A DNA stretch of 64,000 bases from Clostridia bacterium (lineage in GTDB: Bacteria; Bacillota; Clostridia; TANB77; CAG-465), in contig JAUNGP010000005.1 in assembly GCA_030524345.1 (NCBI GenBank), forward strand, positions 1 to 64,000, given 5' to 3'. Under the pieces are notes generated by a model. It ran no database searches. It was not told the origin of the DNA and worked only from the letters and a program-made list of their open reading frames with translations. The position numbers were made by a program, and so were the translations under genes. Shown in pieces: positions 19,201-30,012 of this stretch (positions are counted from its first letter, which is position 1; each line of letters opens with the position of its first letter).

Positions 19201-19845
19201 TTGATTGCATATGGAATGAGACTTGTTGTAAATAATGGAGATGTTATTAAAGCTGGTGATAGAATAACTGAAGGTTCATTGAACCCACATGACATTATCA
19301 GAATTAATGGAGATATAGCAGTTCAAAATTATTTAATCGAAGAAGTTCAAAAAGTATATAGGACACAGGGTGTTCATATTAATGATAAACATATTGAAAT
19401 TGTTGCACGTCAAATGCTTAGAAAAATATTTATAGAGGATTCTGGTGAGACTTCACTTATAGCTGGTTCTACTGTTGATATGACAGAATTTAAGAGAGAG
19501 AATAAAAAGGCTCTTCAAGAAGGTAAGAAAGTAGCTCAAGGTAAGAAAACATTACTTGGTATAACTAAAATAGCACTTCTTACAGATTCATTCCTATCTG
19601 CAGCTTCATTCCAAGAAACAGCTAGAGTTCTTACAGATGCTGCTGTTAAAGGAAAAGTTGATAAATTACAAGGACTAAAAGAAAACGTAATTATTGGACG
19701 TTTAATTCCAGCAGGTACTGGTGTTATTAATTATAGTGATATTGAAGTTGAAACAGTTGAACCCGAAATTATAGTACCAAAAGAGGAAAAAGAGGAAGGA
19801 AATTTATACGAGAGTGAGATTTCTGCAGAAACAATTGAAGAATAA
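16270..19845 (+). CDS. rpoC: RNA polymerase beta' subunit
   Basis: This 1191-residue subunit holds the catalytic magnesium in [12 protein letters not shown] (about residues 446-457). An N-terminal zinc ribbon spans CYCGKYKK...CDRCG (about 60-79). The second zinc site has [13 protein letters not shown] (about 868-880). [16 protein letters not shown] and the trigger-loop region [18 protein letters not shown] are present. There is no large lineage-specific insertion, in keeping with Firmicutes. It starts 19 nt after rpoB with an AAGGAGGAAAT site, so it is co-transcribed. Confidence 0.97.
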   Translation: MQDMDNFDRLSIGLASPEKIREWSKGEVKKPETINYRTLKPERDGLFCEKIFGPTKDWECYCGKYKKVRYKGIICDRCGVEVTKKKVRRERLGHVELACPVSHIWFFKGIPSRMSLILDISPKALEKVLYFASYIVLDAKESGFKVCDVINEREYREALEKYGNDGIRVGMGAEAIRELLANVDLHKLYNEIKKDLEKATGAKKLKLIKRIETVEAFIESGNRPEWMILEVLPVIPPELRPMVQLDGGRFATSDLNDLYRRVINRNNRLKRLLELEAPDIIVRNEKRMLQESVDALIDNGRRGRPITGAGGRALKSLSDMLKGKQGRFRQNLLGKRVDYSGRSVIVVGPELKIYQCGLPREMALELFKPFVMKELVKRKMAFNIKNAKRMVERTAVEVWDVLEEVIKDRPVMLNRAPTLHRLGIQAFEPVLVEGRAIKLHPLVCPAFNADFDGDQMAVHVPLSPEAVAEAKLLMLASNNLLKLQDGKPVTVPSQDMILGSYYLTVDIEEEPGKGKIFSSIDEVMMAYDEGVIGMHVPVKVRVTKEIDGKEVTGIIDATAGRLIFNSYIPQDIGFVDRSLEENRLKLEIDFPVRKKELGQIIDKCISKHGITKTAVVLDDIKSYGYKYSTKSATTVSVSDIEIPEEKPKILENAETEAEKVLKNYKRGLISNEERYNEIIKIWSKATDDIQAAIMSNPNKMNPIQMMAHTGARGNPTQIRQLSGMRGLMANTMGQTIELPIKSCFKEGLDVLEFFIASHGARKGLADTALRTADSGYLTRRLVDVNQDVIVMEEDCGTHEGFEVSAIMESGEPIEKLYERIEGRYLAQDIVDQDGNIVYERDTYVNDEVANKIVKMGIEKVKIRSALTCESMRGVCAKCYGKNLATGEPITPGEAIGIIAAQSIGEPGTQLTMRTIHSGGVAGSDITQGLPRVEELFEARKPKGVAMVSEIDGTVTIGEHGANKEVIVTRDDKHVEKYLIAYGMRLVVNNGDVIKAGDRITEGSLNPHDIIRINGDIAVQNYLIEEVQKVYRTQGVHINDKHIEIVARQMLRKIFIEDSGETSLIAGSTVDMTEFKRENKKALQEGKKVAQGKKTLLGITKIALLTDSFLSAASFQETARVLTDAAVKGKVDKLQGLKENVIIGRLIPAGTGVINYSDIEVETVEPEIIVPKEEKEEGNLYESEISAETIEE

Positions 19846-19851
19846 TGTTAT

Positions 19852-19885
19852 AAAAGAGGATTTATTTTAAAATCCTCTTTTATTT
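19852..19885 (+). terminator. Terminator of the rpoBC operon
   Basis: A 12-bp stem, AAAAGAGGATTT / AAATCCTCTTTT, then TATTTATT. Confidence 0.9.
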
Positions 19886-19943
19886 ATTGAAAAAAATACA
19901 TATATATATTAAAATAAAGGTAATTAGTATAATGGAGGTGCAA

Positions 19944-21146
19944 GTGAAAAAATTTATAAAACATGTATTGTATTTAACTATGATTTCTTTTTTGATTGGC
20001 TACATTTATGTAAATAAAGAAGATGTAAAAAATATGGTCGCTACTATTGAAATATATTCTAAAGCTATCACTATAACAGAATATGAATATACAGAAGAAT
20101 TTGATATAAATAATATAAAAGTTAATACAAATAATTATTATTATAAAAAATTGAGTGATAATCAAAAGACTATTTATCATTCGCTTGCTAATGGGATAAG
20201 AGAACTAAACAAAGAGATTATACTAAAAAATTATGAATATACAGATAGGCAAACTTCACTTGAAGATGTTGAATTAGTTTTTAGTTATTTTTGTTTAGAT
20301 CATCCGGAAGTCTTTTACTTAAATAATAGTTATACTGTATCTACGGTAAATTCCGTATTGGGAAGCAAAATAACTATAGAAGTAAGCTATTCTGTAGAAA
20401 GTATTGATGATCTAAATGCAAAAGTAAATAAAATAAATGACGTGATAGATAGCTATTTGGAAGATGTAGAAGGAAAGTCACAGATGGAAGCAGAAATAAT
20501 TTTACATGATAATCTTGCTAAAAATGTGGTATACTATGAATATTCGGATGTAGAAAATGTTCCTGCTAATTGTCATACGATTGAGGGAGCTTTTTTGAAT
20601 CATTCTGCTGTGTGTGATGGACTATCAAAAGCATTACAAGTTTTGCTTAGTAATGCCGGCATGAGAAATATTATTGTTTTAGGAAAATTAGAAGCAGCAC
20701 CTCATGCTTGGAATATGGTAAAATTAGATGATAAATGGTATAATTTAGATATAACTTCTAATAAATCTATTCAATTAGATTTAGAAGAAAATACAGTTAT
20801 TCATACTTATTTTAATGTAAGTGATGAGATAATCAATAAAACGCATACTTTTGATAATAAAGAATTATTACCAGTATCTGAGAATTTAAATGGTAGATAT
20901 AATTATTATATTTATACTAATAAATATATAAGTAGTGAAGACAACGTTAAAGTTAAATTAAAGACAATTATTGAGGATAATGAAGATAAAGATATATTAG
21001 AATTTTATACAGAAAATACTAATAACATTCAGTCTAATATTTATAATACTATTATTAGTGCTAATAAGACAGAATATTTAAAAGATAGACAGTTTAGCTA
21101 TTATAATATTTTGAATACATATATAGTTTTAAAAAATAGAAATTAA
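19944..21146 (+). CDS. Membrane-anchored transglutaminase-like protein
   Basis: This 400-residue protein has an N-terminal signal anchor (about residues 5-24), an extracellular alpha/beta region, and a transglutaminase-like core. Cys in SAVCDGLSKAL (about 223), His in PHAWNMV (about 252) and Asp in WYNLDITSN (about 267) form the expected triad. Proteins of this type are often cell-surface peptidases or crosslinking enzymes. The target is unknown. The likely start is the GTG at 19944, 3 nt after GGAGGTG; the in-frame ATG at 19932 runs into that site. About 130 C-terminal residues after the core show no known domain. Confidence 0.8.
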   Translation: MKKFIKHVLYLTMISFLIGYIYVNKEDVKNMVATIEIYSKAITITEYEYTEEFDINNIKVNTNNYYYKKLSDNQKTIYHSLANGIRELNKEIILKNYEYTDRQTSLEDVELVFSYFCLDHPEVFYLNNSYTVSTVNSVLGSKITIEVSYSVESIDDLNAKVNKINDVIDSYLEDVEGKSQMEAEIILHDNLAKNVVYYEYSDVENVPANCHTIEGAFLNHSAVCDGLSKALQVLLSNAGMRNIIVLGKLEAAPHAWNMVKLDDKWYNLDITSNKSIQLDLEENTVIHTYFNVSDEIINKTHTFDNKELLPVSENLNGRYNYYIYTNKYISSEDNVKVKLKTIIEDNEDKDILEFYTENTNNIQSNIYNTIISANKTEYLKDRQFSYYNILNTYIVLKNRN

Positions 21147-21203
21147 TATTGATAAAAATAATGATATATTGTATAATCTAATATTAACAAGGGGAGAGAT
21201 ATT

Positions 21204-23687
21204 ATGGAATTTTTAGAAGATATTTGGTTTTGGATTTTAGATTTTATAGATGATCATACCAGAGAGTTAAAAATTTTTGGAATTACATTTATTATTGCTA
21301 TTATAGCTGGAGTAACAGCGTATATTGTAATAGATCCAATAAAAATCAAATGGGTTGGAGAAGATATAAATCTTATTGCAACAAATGCTAGTTCCCTAAA
21401 TTATACAGCGGTTGCTTATAATAGAAAAGCTAGTGATTATGAGGTAGAGTATGAAGTTACAGGTGGACAAATTCATACAGATGAGGAAGGAAATTTGATA
21501 TGGGAACTTCCTATTGAAGAAGGAACATATACAATAACTGCAAAACATGATAATGTATCATCTAGTAAAAATATAACAGTGTTAGGAAATGCACTTATTA
21601 ATGATTTAGCCTTAAAAGTAGAAGAAGTATTGATGAAGGATACTGATAATGATGGATTAACTGATAATTATGAAACTACAATATCACTTACAGATCCTAA
21701 TGTTAATGATACAGATGGTGATGGTATCTATGATGGCGACGAGGTGATGCTTGGTTTAAATCCACTTGAACCAGATTCAAAATCTGATGGTCTTTCAGAT
21801 AATCAGAGAGAACTAAGCTATAAGGTAGAGGAAAAAAATATTGGGATAAGAGTTGACTTAAATGGAAGAGGTAATTTATTTTCAACAACAATAGATTCTT
21901 ATCAAACAGAAACTTTGGGAAATGTTAATGCGATTGTAACTGAATTGTATGCGGTAAATACAAAGGCTGACTTAAATAAAGCAAATATTACTATAACATA
22001 TGACAAAAATAAATTGAGTGATTTAGGAATAGATGAAAATAATTTAGCTATTTATGAATTAAATGAAAATGATAATTCTTTTGAAAGGCTAGAGACAAGC
22101 GTAAATACTGAACTAAGTACTGTAAGTACAGAAGTGACTGAACTAGGAAAGTATTTTGTTGCTGATAAATCAACTTTAAAACCAAGTTTAACAACTGAGC
22201 TTGCTTTTGTAATTGATAATTCTGGTTCTATGTATCCAAAAGAAGAAATTGCAGACAGTGAGGAAAATGATGTAAATTTTAGAAGAGTTGAACTATCCAA
22301 TAAATTGATTGATAAATTAAAGGGAAATTATAAATTTTCTGCTGGTAAATTTACCTTTGAGTATACAAATCTAGCTAATATGACTTCTGATAAAGAAGAA
22401 GTAAAAAATAGTATTAATACTATAAAAACTAGTATAGAAAACTTTACTGGTACTTATATAGGAAATGCTATCAGTAATTCTTTGAAGCAATTTAGTGATG
22501 ATGAAAATATTAATAGAAAATATATGCTTCTTTTAACAGATGGTAAGGATACTACTGGAGTGGAAGGATATAATGGTGAATTATTGAAAAATACTATTAA
22601 AGAAGCAAAAGCAAAGGGAGTAAAAATTTATACTATCGGTTTGGGAGACGTAATAGATAAGAAAGTACTAAATGAGATTGCTACTTCTACAGGTGGTAAA
22701 TATTATTTTGCATCCACTGCAGCCGATTTGGACAATATTTTTGATTTAATTTCTGCTGAATTAAATTATAATTTAATAGATACTAATGGAGATAACGTTG
22801 ATGAACATGTATTAATAAGTGATTCTGGCTTTACTGCTAAAAGAGATGGACTTTCTTTTTCAAATTTTGCAAATTCTTCTAATGTATATGGAGCTTCTTA
22901 TGGAATGTCACTTTTGGCCAAATTATATTATGAAAATAATTTAGACCCTTCATACAAACCAATCACTATAAAAGTTGGTGATCAAGTGATAGAAGCAAAA
23001 GCTGCTGAAACAGGATTTTTACCTATTAACGAGACTGCTCTTTATAAATATTCGCCAGAAAATTTAAAATTTTTTGCTGATTTACCAAAAGATTTTTGGT
23101 CAACTGATATTCAAAGCGGAACTTTGAAAATAAAAGATGAATATAAGTCTACATTAGGATTAATGCTATTTTCTATATATGAACAAGATTATACGAAGGA
23201 TACAGTTAAATTTAAAAAATATGAAAATTATATGCTTGATATAGAACAAATTAATAATGATGAATTAGTGTATGATTTAATAAGTATAACTGAATCAGAG
23301 GTAAGATTATTACAATTAATAAATAGGTTAGATATATATCGATACAGAGATGAAGAATTTAGTTTTATCGATGATAATGATAAAGCTTATAGTAAATTAG
23401 TAGAAGAAATGGAAAATAATAGACCAGTATTGTTAAAATTAAACGATAAATATACAGTCCTTGGTTTAAAGTTATTGGCTGACTCTAGCAATATGAATAA
23501 ACAAAAAATAGAAGTATATGATCCAAACTATAGCGGTCAAATAAAATATATAGAAGTAGAAAGAATAAAAATTGCCAAACCAGAAGACTATAATGAGATT
23601 AATTCCAAATATGAATATAAATTTACTTATCAAGGTATAAAATCAAATGTATCTATAAGTATACCAAATTTAGCATCAAACTTATGA
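21204..23687 (+). CDS. Surface vWA-domain protein with calcium-binding repeats and a C39-like tail
   Basis: This 827-residue protein has one N-terminal membrane segment (about residues 23-47) and an Ig-like stretch (about 60-130). Thrombospondin-type-3-like calcium repeats follow, with DTDNDGLTD, DTDGDGIYDGDE and further partial repeats (about 146-200). A von Willebrand A domain (about 330-520) has an intact MIDAS start DNSGSM and later LLTDGKD. The C-terminus (about 650-827) resembles a C39-type papain-fold domain: NRPVLLKLNDKYTVLGLKL, then VYDPNYSGQIKYIEV. The usual HAV is replaced by YTV and I see no catalytic Cys, so it is probably a binding domain. The ATG follows GGGGAGAGA. Confidence 0.82.
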   Translation: MEFLEDIWFWILDFIDDHTRELKIFGITFIIAIIAGVTAYIVIDPIKIKWVGEDINLIATNASSLNYTAVAYNRKASDYEVEYEVTGGQIHTDEEGNLIWELPIEEGTYTITAKHDNVSSSKNITVLGNALINDLALKVEEVLMKDTDNDGLTDNYETTISLTDPNVNDTDGDGIYDGDEVMLGLNPLEPDSKSDGLSDNQRELSYKVEEKNIGIRVDLNGRGNLFSTTIDSYQTETLGNVNAIVTELYAVNTKADLNKANITITYDKNKLSDLGIDENNLAIYELNENDNSFERLETSVNTELSTVSTEVTELGKYFVADKSTLKPSLTTELAFVIDNSGSMYPKEEIADSEENDVNFRRVELSNKLIDKLKGNYKFSAGKFTFEYTNLANMTSDKEEVKNSINTIKTSIENFTGTYIGNAISNSLKQFSDDENINRKYMLLLTDGKDTTGVEGYNGELLKNTIKEAKAKGVKIYTIGLGDVIDKKVLNEIATSTGGKYYFASTAADLDNIFDLISAELNYNLIDTNGDNVDEHVLISDSGFTAKRDGLSFSNFANSSNVYGASYGMSLLAKLYYENNLDPSYKPITIKVGDQVIEAKAAETGFLPINETALYKYSPENLKFFADLPKDFWSTDIQSGTLKIKDEYKSTLGLMLFSIYEQDYTKDTVKFKKYENYMLDIEQINNDELVYDLISITESEVRLLQLINRLDIYRYRDEEFSFIDDNDKAYSKLVEEMENNRPVLLKLNDKYTVLGLKLLADSSNMNKQKIEVYDPNYSGQIKYIEVERIKIAKPEDYNEINSKYEYKFTYQGIKSNVSISIPNLASNL

Positions 23688-23698
23688 TGCATCAGTGA

Positions 23699-23731
23699 AA
23701 AAACATACCCTAAAACTGGGTATGTTTTTTT
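23699..23731 (+). terminator. Terminator after the vWA gene
   Basis: AAAAACATACCC / GGGTATGTTTTT stem with a T run. Confidence 0.9.
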
Positions 23732-23773
23732 AATTTAACATTATAGTATTTATGTAAAATTCATACAAATATG

Positions 23774-23802
23774 TTGACTTTTAAGGGTATATTTAGTATA
23801 AT
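23774..23802 (+). promoter_or_regulatory. Promoter of the str operon
   Basis: TTGACT, 17 bp, TATAAT, driving rpsL-rpsG-fusA and probably tuf. Confidence 0.85.
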
Positions 23803-23857
23803 AATATACGTACTTATAGTTTTAAGTATATATCAATAGAAAGAGAGGTGAATTTAA

Positions 23858-24274
23858 GTGCCTACATTTAGCCAATTAGTAAGAAAAGGTAGAGATAACA
23901 AGGTAACAAAATCTAAGTCACCAGCTTTACAAAGAGGATATAACTCTAGAAAGAAAGCTGCTACTAATCAATCTTCACCACAAAAGAGAGGTGTTTGTAC
24001 TGTTGTAAAAACACAAACTCCTAAAAAACCAAATTCTGCTTTACGTAAAGTTGCCAGAGTAAAATTAACAAATACAATGGAAGTAACAGCATATATTCCA
24101 GGAATTGGTCATAATTTACAAGAACATAGTGTTGTGTTGATTAGAGGAGGAAGGGTTAAAGATCTTCCAGGTGTTCGTTATCACATTGTTAGGGGAGTAC
24201 TTGATACTGCAGGTGTTGCAAATAGAGTACAATCAAAATCAAAATATGGTGCAAAAAGAGCAAAGAAAAAATAA
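23858..24274 (+). CDS. rpsL: 30S ribosomal protein S12
   Basis: S12 lies at the decoding centre. The 138 residues include [17 protein letters not shown] (about 51-67) with the wild-type Lys of the streptomycin site, and [20 protein letters not shown] with the PGVRYH motif. The start is a GTG at 23858 after AGAGAGGTGA, giving the usual (M)[11 protein letters not shown]. Confidence 0.97.
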   Translation: MPTFSQLVRKGRDNKVTKSKSPALQRGYNSRKKAATNQSSPQKRGVCTVVKTQTPKKPNSALRKVARVKLTNTMEVTAYIPGIGHNLQEHSVVLIRGGRVKDLPGVRYHIVRGVLDTAGVANRVQSKSKYGAKRAKKK

Positions 24275-24314
24275 AATTAAATTAGGCGCTTAAGTTTATA
24301 TAATAAACCTATAG

Positions 24315-24863
<549 letters not shown>

Positions 24864-24887
24864 TTTAGGGAGGAGGAAAAAATTTTT

Positions 24888-26969
24888 ATGGCAGGAAGAG
24901 AATATCCTCTTGAGAGGACTAGAAATATCGGTATCATGGCACATATTGATGCTGGTAAAACAACTACTACTGAAAGAATACTATTTTATACAGGTAAAAC
25001 TCATAAAATAGGTGAAGTTCATGATGGCGGAGCAACTATGGACTGGATGGCTCAAGAGCAAGAAAGAGGTATTACAATAACTTCAGCTGCAACTACATGT
25101 TTTTGGAATAATAATAGAATCAATATTATAGATACTCCAGGGCATGTTGATTTTACTATTGAAGTTGAAAGATCTCTTAGAGTTTTAGATGGTTCTGTTA
25201 CAGTATTGTGTGCTAAGGGTGGAGTTCAACCACAATCTGAAACTGTTTGGAGACAAGCAAATAAATACAATGTACCAAGAATGGTATATGTTAACAAAAT
25301 GGATATCACTGGTGCTGATTTTTATAATTGTGTAAAACAATTAAGAGAAAGATTACAAGCTAATGCAGTTCCAATTGCACTTCCAATAGGTAAAGAAGAT
25401 ACATTCAAAGGTATCGTTGATTTATTAAAAATGGAAGCTTGTATTCACTATGATGATCTTGGTAAAGATGTTAGACGTGAAGCAATACCAGAAGATATGA
25501 AAGAAATTGCTGAACAATATAGAGCAGAATTAATTGAACATATTGCAGAACAAGATGATGAATTAATGGAAAAATATTTAAATGGTGAAGAATTTACTGT
25601 TGACGAAATGAAAGCTGCAATAAGAAAATCTACAATAGCAAATACTATGGTTCCTGTAACATGTGGAAGCTCATATAAAAATAAAGGTGTTCAAGAGTTA
25701 CTTGATAACATCGTGGATTATATGCCAGCTCCAACTGATATTCCACATATTAAAGGAGTATTAGAGGATGGAACAGAAGCTGAAAGAAAATCTTCTGATG
25801 AAGAACCATTTGCTGCTCTTGCATTTAAAATAATGACAGATCCTTATGTTGGTAAATTAACTTTCTTTAGAGTATATTCAGGTACTCTTGAAAGTGGGTC
25901 ATATGTATTAAATGCTAATAAAGGTAAAAAAGAAAGAATTGGAAGACTGATTCAAATGCATGCTAACTCAAGACAAGACATAGATAAAGTTTACGCTGGA
26001 GATATAGCCTGTGCTGTTGGATTAAAAGATGTTGTAACTGGTGATTCGCTATGTGATGAAAATCATCCAATTATTCTAGAATCTATAGAATTTCCAGAAC
26101 CAGTTATAGATATATCAATTGAACCTAAAACAAAAGCTGACCAAGAAAAAATGAGTATCGCTTTACAAAAATTAGCAGAAGAAGATCCTTCATTTAAAAC
26201 ATATACAAATCAAGAAACTGGTCAAACAATAATTGCTGGTATGGGAGAATTACACTTAGACATTATTGTTGATAGAATGAAAAGAGAATTTAAAGTGGAA
26301 GCAAATGTTGGTAAGCCACAAGTTGCTTATAAGGAAACTATTAGAAAACCAGTTAGAGTTGAAGGTAAATTCATAAGACAATCTGGTGGTAAAGGACAAT
26401 ATGGTCATGTATGGCTAGAAGTTGAACCTAATGAACAAGGTAAGGGTTATGAATTTGAATCAAAAATTGTTGGTGGTGTTGTTCCTAAGGAATATGTTAA
26501 GCCAACTGATGAAGGTGTTCAAGATGCAATGAAAGCGGGTATACTTGCAGGATACCCAGTTGTAGATGTAAAAGTTGCTCTTGTTGATGGATCTTATCAT
26601 GATGTTGACTCATCAGAAGCTGCATTCCATATAGCAGGTTCTATGGCTTTTAAAGAAGCTTGTCGTCAAGGCGGTGCAGTATTACTTGAACCAATAATGA
26701 AAGTTGATATTATCGTTCCAGAAGAATACATGGGTGATGTTATTGGTGATGTAAATGCTAGACGTGGAAGAATGGAGGGAATGGATACAGTTCAAGGAAC
26801 TACAACTATTCATTCATACATACCACTTTCTGAAATGTTTGGTTATGCAACAGATTTAAGATCAAAAACACAAGGTAGAGGTGTTTATTCTATGGAACCA
26901 TCTCATTATGAGGAAGTTCCAAAATCAGTTCTAGAGACTATAGTAGCTCAAAGAACAAAGAAAGACTAA
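24888..26969 (+). CDS. fusA: Elongation factor G
   Basis: EF-G is the translocation GTPase. The 693 residues contain G1 [12 protein letters not shown] (about 17-28), switch [10 protein letters not shown] (about 81-88) and G4 NKMD (about 135-138). Domains II-V include GMGELHLDI and a domain IV loop. It is the ordinary str-operon copy. The ATG follows GGGAGGAGG. Co-transcribed with rpsL and rpsG. Confidence 0.97.
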   Translation: MAGREYPLERTRNIGIMAHIDAGKTTTTERILFYTGKTHKIGEVHDGGATMDWMAQEQERGITITSAATTCFWNNNRINIIDTPGHVDFTIEVERSLRVLDGSVTVLCAKGGVQPQSETVWRQANKYNVPRMVYVNKMDITGADFYNCVKQLRERLQANAVPIALPIGKEDTFKGIVDLLKMEACIHYDDLGKDVRREAIPEDMKEIAEQYRAELIEHIAEQDDELMEKYLNGEEFTVDEMKAAIRKSTIANTMVPVTCGSSYKNKGVQELLDNIVDYMPAPTDIPHIKGVLEDGTEAERKSSDEEPFAALAFKIMTDPYVGKLTFFRVYSGTLESGSYVLNANKGKKERIGRLIQMHANSRQDIDKVYAGDIACAVGLKDVVTGDSLCDENHPIILESIEFPEPVIDISIEPKTKADQEKMSIALQKLAEEDPSFKTYTNQETGQTIIAGMGELHLDIIVDRMKREFKVEANVGKPQVAYKETIRKPVRVEGKFIRQSGGKGQYGHVWLEVEPNEQGKGYEFESKIVGGVVPKEYVKPTDEGVQDAMKAGILAGYPVVDVKVALVDGSYHDVDSSEAAFHIAGSMAFKEACRQGGAVLLEPIMKVDIIVPEEYMGDVIGDVNARRGRMEGMDTVQGTTTIHSYIPLSEMFGYATDLRSKTQGRGVYSMEPSHYEEVPKSVLETIVAQRTKKD

Positions 26970-26989
26970 TATGTCAAAAACAGGTTAAT

Positions 26990-27025
26990 TACACTTAAAT
27001 GTATTGCAAAATACGAGAAAGTGTA
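26990..27025 (+). promoter_or_regulatory. Two-tier hairpin with GNRA loop in the fusA-tuf gap
   Basis: TACACTT (26990-26996) pairs with AAGTGTA (27019-27025). GTATT (27001-27005) pairs with AATAC (27010-27014), closing a GCAA tetraloop. The two stems flank a symmetric internal loop AAAT/GAGA. There is no T run, so it is not a simple terminator. It could stabilise or regulate tuf mRNA. Confidence 0.45.
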
Positions 27026-27085
27026 GTAAAATATACGAAAAGATGCATATAATGCATTATGAGTGAATTTAAGGAGGAATTTAAA

Positions 27086-28288
27086 ATGGCAAAAGCTAAG
27101 TTTGAAAGAAACAAACCACATGCTAACATTGGTACTATAGGTCACGTTGACCATGGTAAAACAACTTTAACAGCTGCAATTACTAAATACTGTAGCTTAC
27201 TAGGTGGAGCAGAATTTAAAGCATATGATCAAATTGATGGTGCTCCAGAAGAGAGACAAAGAGGTATCACTATCTCTACAGCTCACGTTGAATATGAAAC
27301 AGCTAACAGACACTATGCTCACGTTGACTGTCCAGGACACGCTGACTATGTAAAGAACATGATTACTGGTGCTGCACAAATGGATGGTGCAATACTAGTT
27401 GTATCTGCTGCTGATGGCCCTATGCCACAAACAAAAGAACATATTTTACTTGCAAGACAAGTTGGTGTTCCATATATCGTTGTATTTATGAACAAATGTG
27501 ATATGGTTGATGATCCAGAACTATTAGAATTAGTTGAAATGGATATCAGAGATTTATTAAATAAATATGAATTCCCTGGGGATACTACTCCAATCATTCA
27601 TGGTTCAGCTCTTAAAGTTTTAGAGTCTACATCAACAGATCCAGAAGCTCCAGAATATCAATGTATAAAAGAACTTCTTGATGCAGTTGATACATATATA
27701 CCAACTCCACAAAGAGAAACTGATAAACCTTTCTTAATGCCAGTTGAAGATGTATTTACAATTACTGGTAGAGGAACAGTTGCTACAGGAAGAATTGAAA
27801 GAGGAACATTAAAACTTGGAGAAGAAGTTGAAATTGTTGGTCTTTCTGAAGAAAAGAAGAAAACAGTTGTAACTGGTATTGAAATGTTTAGAAAAGAACT
27901 TGCATCTGCTGAAGCAGGAGATAATGCTGGTGTTCTTTTAAGAGGAATTCAAAGAAATGAAATTGAAAGAGGACAAATTATTTCTAAACCAGGTTCAATA
28001 CATCCACATACTGAATTTGAAGCTGAAGTATATATCTTAACTAAAGAAGAAGGTGGAAGACATACTCCATTCTTCCAAGGATATAGACCACAATTCTATT
28101 TTAGAACAACAGATGTTACAGGTGTTATTGAATTACCAAAAGAAAAAGAAATGGTAATGCCAGGAGAAAATGTAACTATGAAAATTAAACTTATCACTCC
28201 AATCGCTATAGAAAAAGGATTAAAATTTGCTATACGTGAAGGTGGAAGAACAGTTGGTGCTGGTAACGTTTCTAATATAGTAGAGTAA
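27086..28288 (+). CDS. tuf: Elongation factor Tu
   Basis: EF-Tu carries aminoacyl-tRNA to the ribosome. The 400 residues contain [13 protein letters not shown] (about 19-31), [12 protein letters not shown] (about 81-92) and NKCD (about 136-139). Domains II and III are complete. The ATG at 27086 follows AAGGAGGAAT and gives the typical (M)[11 protein letters not shown] start; nine in-frame codons upstream are not needed. It sits 116 nt after fusA and ends with a strong terminator. Confidence 0.97.
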   Translation: MAKAKFERNKPHANIGTIGHVDHGKTTLTAAITKYCSLLGGAEFKAYDQIDGAPEERQRGITISTAHVEYETANRHYAHVDCPGHADYVKNMITGAAQMDGAILVVSAADGPMPQTKEHILLARQVGVPYIVVFMNKCDMVDDPELLELVEMDIRDLLNKYEFPGDTTPIIHGSALKVLESTSTDPEAPEYQCIKELLDAVDTYIPTPQRETDKPFLMPVEDVFTITGRGTVATGRIERGTLKLGEEVEIVGLSEEKKKTVVTGIEMFRKELASAEAGDNAGVLLRGIQRNEIERGQIISKPGSIHPHTEFEAEVYILTKEEGGRHTPFFQGYRPQFYFRTTDVTGVIELPKEKEMVMPGENVTMKIKLITPIAIEKGLKFAIREGGRTVGAGNVSNIVE

Positions 28289-28314
28289 TGTGAATTAAAT
28301 ACTAATCCAATATT

Positions 28315-28347
28315 AAGAGCTCTAGTCATTGACTAGGGCTCTTTATT
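28315..28347 (+). terminator. Terminator after tuf
   Basis: AAGAGCTCTAGTC / GACTAGGGCTCTT, ATT loop, then TATT. Confidence 0.88.
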
Positions 28348-28422
28348 GCATTAATTATGCAGATATGTTATAATATATAACGGTCTTTATATTTATGTAT
28401 GTACTAATTAGGAGGGATACAT

Positions 28423-28791
28423 GTGTGCATAGTATTTAATAAAGCTAGAACGGTTACTATAAAATATGATTCGAATTTTAAGTTTGAAATTTTAGATGAT
28501 CAAGGTGATATTTTACTTTGGAGAGCGACATTAAAAAAATTTTTAGAAAGAATTGTCTTTAGTCATAAAGATATAAAGCGAATAAAATTTTGTTTATATG
28601 ATAAAAATGGCAAGTATCTTTTCGAGATAGTAATTCATAGTAATCAATTTTTTAATGGTATAAGGTGTTGTTTTGATACTGCTGAAGTGTTAAAAATTGA
28701 TTTTCTAGATACAAATTATGAATCAATATGTAAGTATATGATATTAAGAAGAAATATTTATGGTTACAATTTTTATAGAACAGGGCGTTAA
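28423..28791 (+). CDS. Hypothetical protein, 122 residues
   Basis: I do not recognise this protein. It is basic and beta-rich in pattern, without a signal peptide or membrane segment. It has several Cys (CLYDKNG, RCCFDT, CKYM) with no clear metal motif. The start is a GTG at 28423 after GGAGGGATAC. The ATG two bases earlier is in another frame and reads only three codons (Met-Cys-Ala-stop), so the two overlap by design or chance. It is a single-gene unit between two terminators. Confidence 0.6.
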   Translation: MCIVFNKARTVTIKYDSNFKFEILDDQGDILLWRATLKKFLERIVFSHKDIKRIKFCLYDKNGKYLFEIVIHSNQFFNGIRCCFDTAEVLKIDFLDTNYESICKYMILRRNIYGYNFYRTGR

Positions 28792-28798
28792 GCTAGGA

Positions 28799-28834
28799 GT
28801 ACAGTATAATCTCAATTGATTATACTGTACTTTT
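28799..28834 (+). terminator. Terminator after the hypothetical gene
   Basis: A 13-bp perfect stem, GTACAGTATAATC / GATTATACTGTAC, then TTTTA. Confidence 0.9.
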
Positions 28835-28896
28835 ACTTGATTATAATTAAAATATATATTAAAAATATAAAATTTATCAAAAAATTAGGAATACTA

Positions 28897-28925
28897 TTGA
28901 CAATACTGAGTAAATATTAGATAAT
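28897..28925 (+). promoter_or_regulatory. Promoter of acpP
   Basis: TTGACA, 17 bp, GATAAT. Confidence 0.75.
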
Positions 28926-28959
28926 AGTGATATATATGAGGAATCAAGGAGGTGCGAAA

Positions 28960-29196
28960 ATGGAATCAATTTTTGAAAGAGTAAAAGAAGTAATTGCTGA
29001 GCAACTAGGAATAGAGGAAATGGAAACAATTACGATGGAGACAACTTTTATTGATGATCTAGGTGCAGATTCTTTAGATATTGTTGAACTGATAATGGCG
29101 TTAGAGGAAGAATTTGATATGGAAATTCCTGAAGCCGAAGCTGAAAAAATCACATCAGTGGGTGATGTTGTAGATTATATAAAAAATAATCAATAA
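28960..29196 (+). CDS. acpP: Acyl carrier protein
   Basis: This 78-residue acidic protein has the phosphopantetheine site GADSLD, with Ser38 as the attachment residue. FIDDLG precedes it and [22 protein letters not shown] follows, as in type II fatty acid synthesis ACPs. The ATG at 28960 follows AAGGAGGTG; the 11-codon in-frame extension starts within the -10 region. It stands alone between a promoter and a terminator, followed by rnc, a common neighbour. Confidence 0.95.
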   Translation: MESIFERVKEVIAEQLGIEEMETITMETTFIDDLGADSLDIVELIMALEEEFDMEIPEAEAEKITSVGDVVDYIKNNQ

Positions 29197-29210
29197 AATT
29201 TGATTATGGT

Positions 29211-29238
29211 CCCTATTATTTAGCTTAATAGGGCTATT
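29211..29238 (+). terminator. Terminator after acpP
   Basis: CCCTATTA / TAATAGGG stem, then CTATTTTTAT. Confidence 0.8.
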
Positions 29239-29304
29239 TTTATGCCCTTACTTGAAAAAGAGAGATAATTTATGTATAATATATGATATAAAGGAGTAAT
29301 TAAA

Positions 29305-30012
29305 ATGATAGAAGAGGATAAACTTTTACATTTACAAGCAAAACTACAATATGTATTTAATGATATATCGCTATTAAAAATGGCATTAACCCATAAATCT
29401 TATGCCTATGAACAAGGGACAACAACTGGAAATGATTATAATGAGAGAATAGAGTTTTTAGGCGATGCAATTCTTGAACATATAATATCTGAGAAATTAT
29501 ATTTACATACACCAATTTTAAAAGAAGGTGATATGACTAAAAAAAGAGCTGCCATTGTATGTGAAGCTTCTTTAAGTTCTGCACTTCGACGTATTAATGG
29601 TCAAGATTATATTTATCTTGGAAAATGTGAAAAAACAACAAATGGGAAACTAAAAGATGCTATCATTGCAGATGCATTTGAAGCTATACTTGGGGCTATA
29701 TATTTAGATGCTGGATACGAAATTGCATCACAAATTTGTTTAAGATTATTAGATAGAGAAATTAAAACTGTGCTTTCGGGCGGTATGCTAAATATAGATT
29801 ATAAAACAAAATTACAAGAAAAATTGCAAAAGCATGGAAATGTGAAGATTGAATATATACCAGTCAAAGAAGAAGGTCCCGAGCATGATAAAACCTTTAC
29901 TGTTGAACTATACTTTAATGATCAAAAGATAGGTGATGGAGTTGGAAAAAGTAAAAAGCAAGCTGAACAACATGCCGCAGAATGTGCCCTTGAAAACTTG
30001 CGAAAACATTGA
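29305..30012 (+). CDS. rnc: Ribonuclease III
   Basis: RNase III cuts double-stranded RNA, including rRNA precursors. The 235 residues have the signature NERIEFLGDAIL (about 46-57) with catalytic acidic residues. The second acidic cluster is DAFEAILGAIYLDAG (about 121-135). A C-terminal double-stranded RNA-binding domain (about 160-233) ends KKQAEQHAAECALENL. The ATG follows AAAGGAGT. The next gene overlaps its 3' end. Confidence 0.95.
   Translation: MIEEDKLLHLQAKLQYVFNDISLLKMALTHKSYAYEQGTTTGNDYNERIEFLGDAILEHIISEKLYLHTPILKEGDMTKKRAAIVCEASLSSALRRINGQDYIYLGKCEKTTNGKLKDAIIADAFEAILGAIYLDAGYEIASQICLRLLDREIKTVLSGGMLNIDYKTKLQEKLQKHGNVKIEYIPVKEEGPEHDKTFTVELYFNDQKIGDGVGKSKKQAEQHAAECALENLRKH

Noticed and set aside
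27041-27058. ATGCATATAATGCAT-like repeat before tuf
   Set aside because: It is short, A+T-rich and overlaps a possible -10. I could not separate an operator from chance.
28421-28432. Three-codon reading frame ATG TGT GCA TAG overlapping the GTG start at 28423
   Set aside because: It is interesting as a possible start competitor, but such short overlaps arise easily by chance and nothing else supports it.
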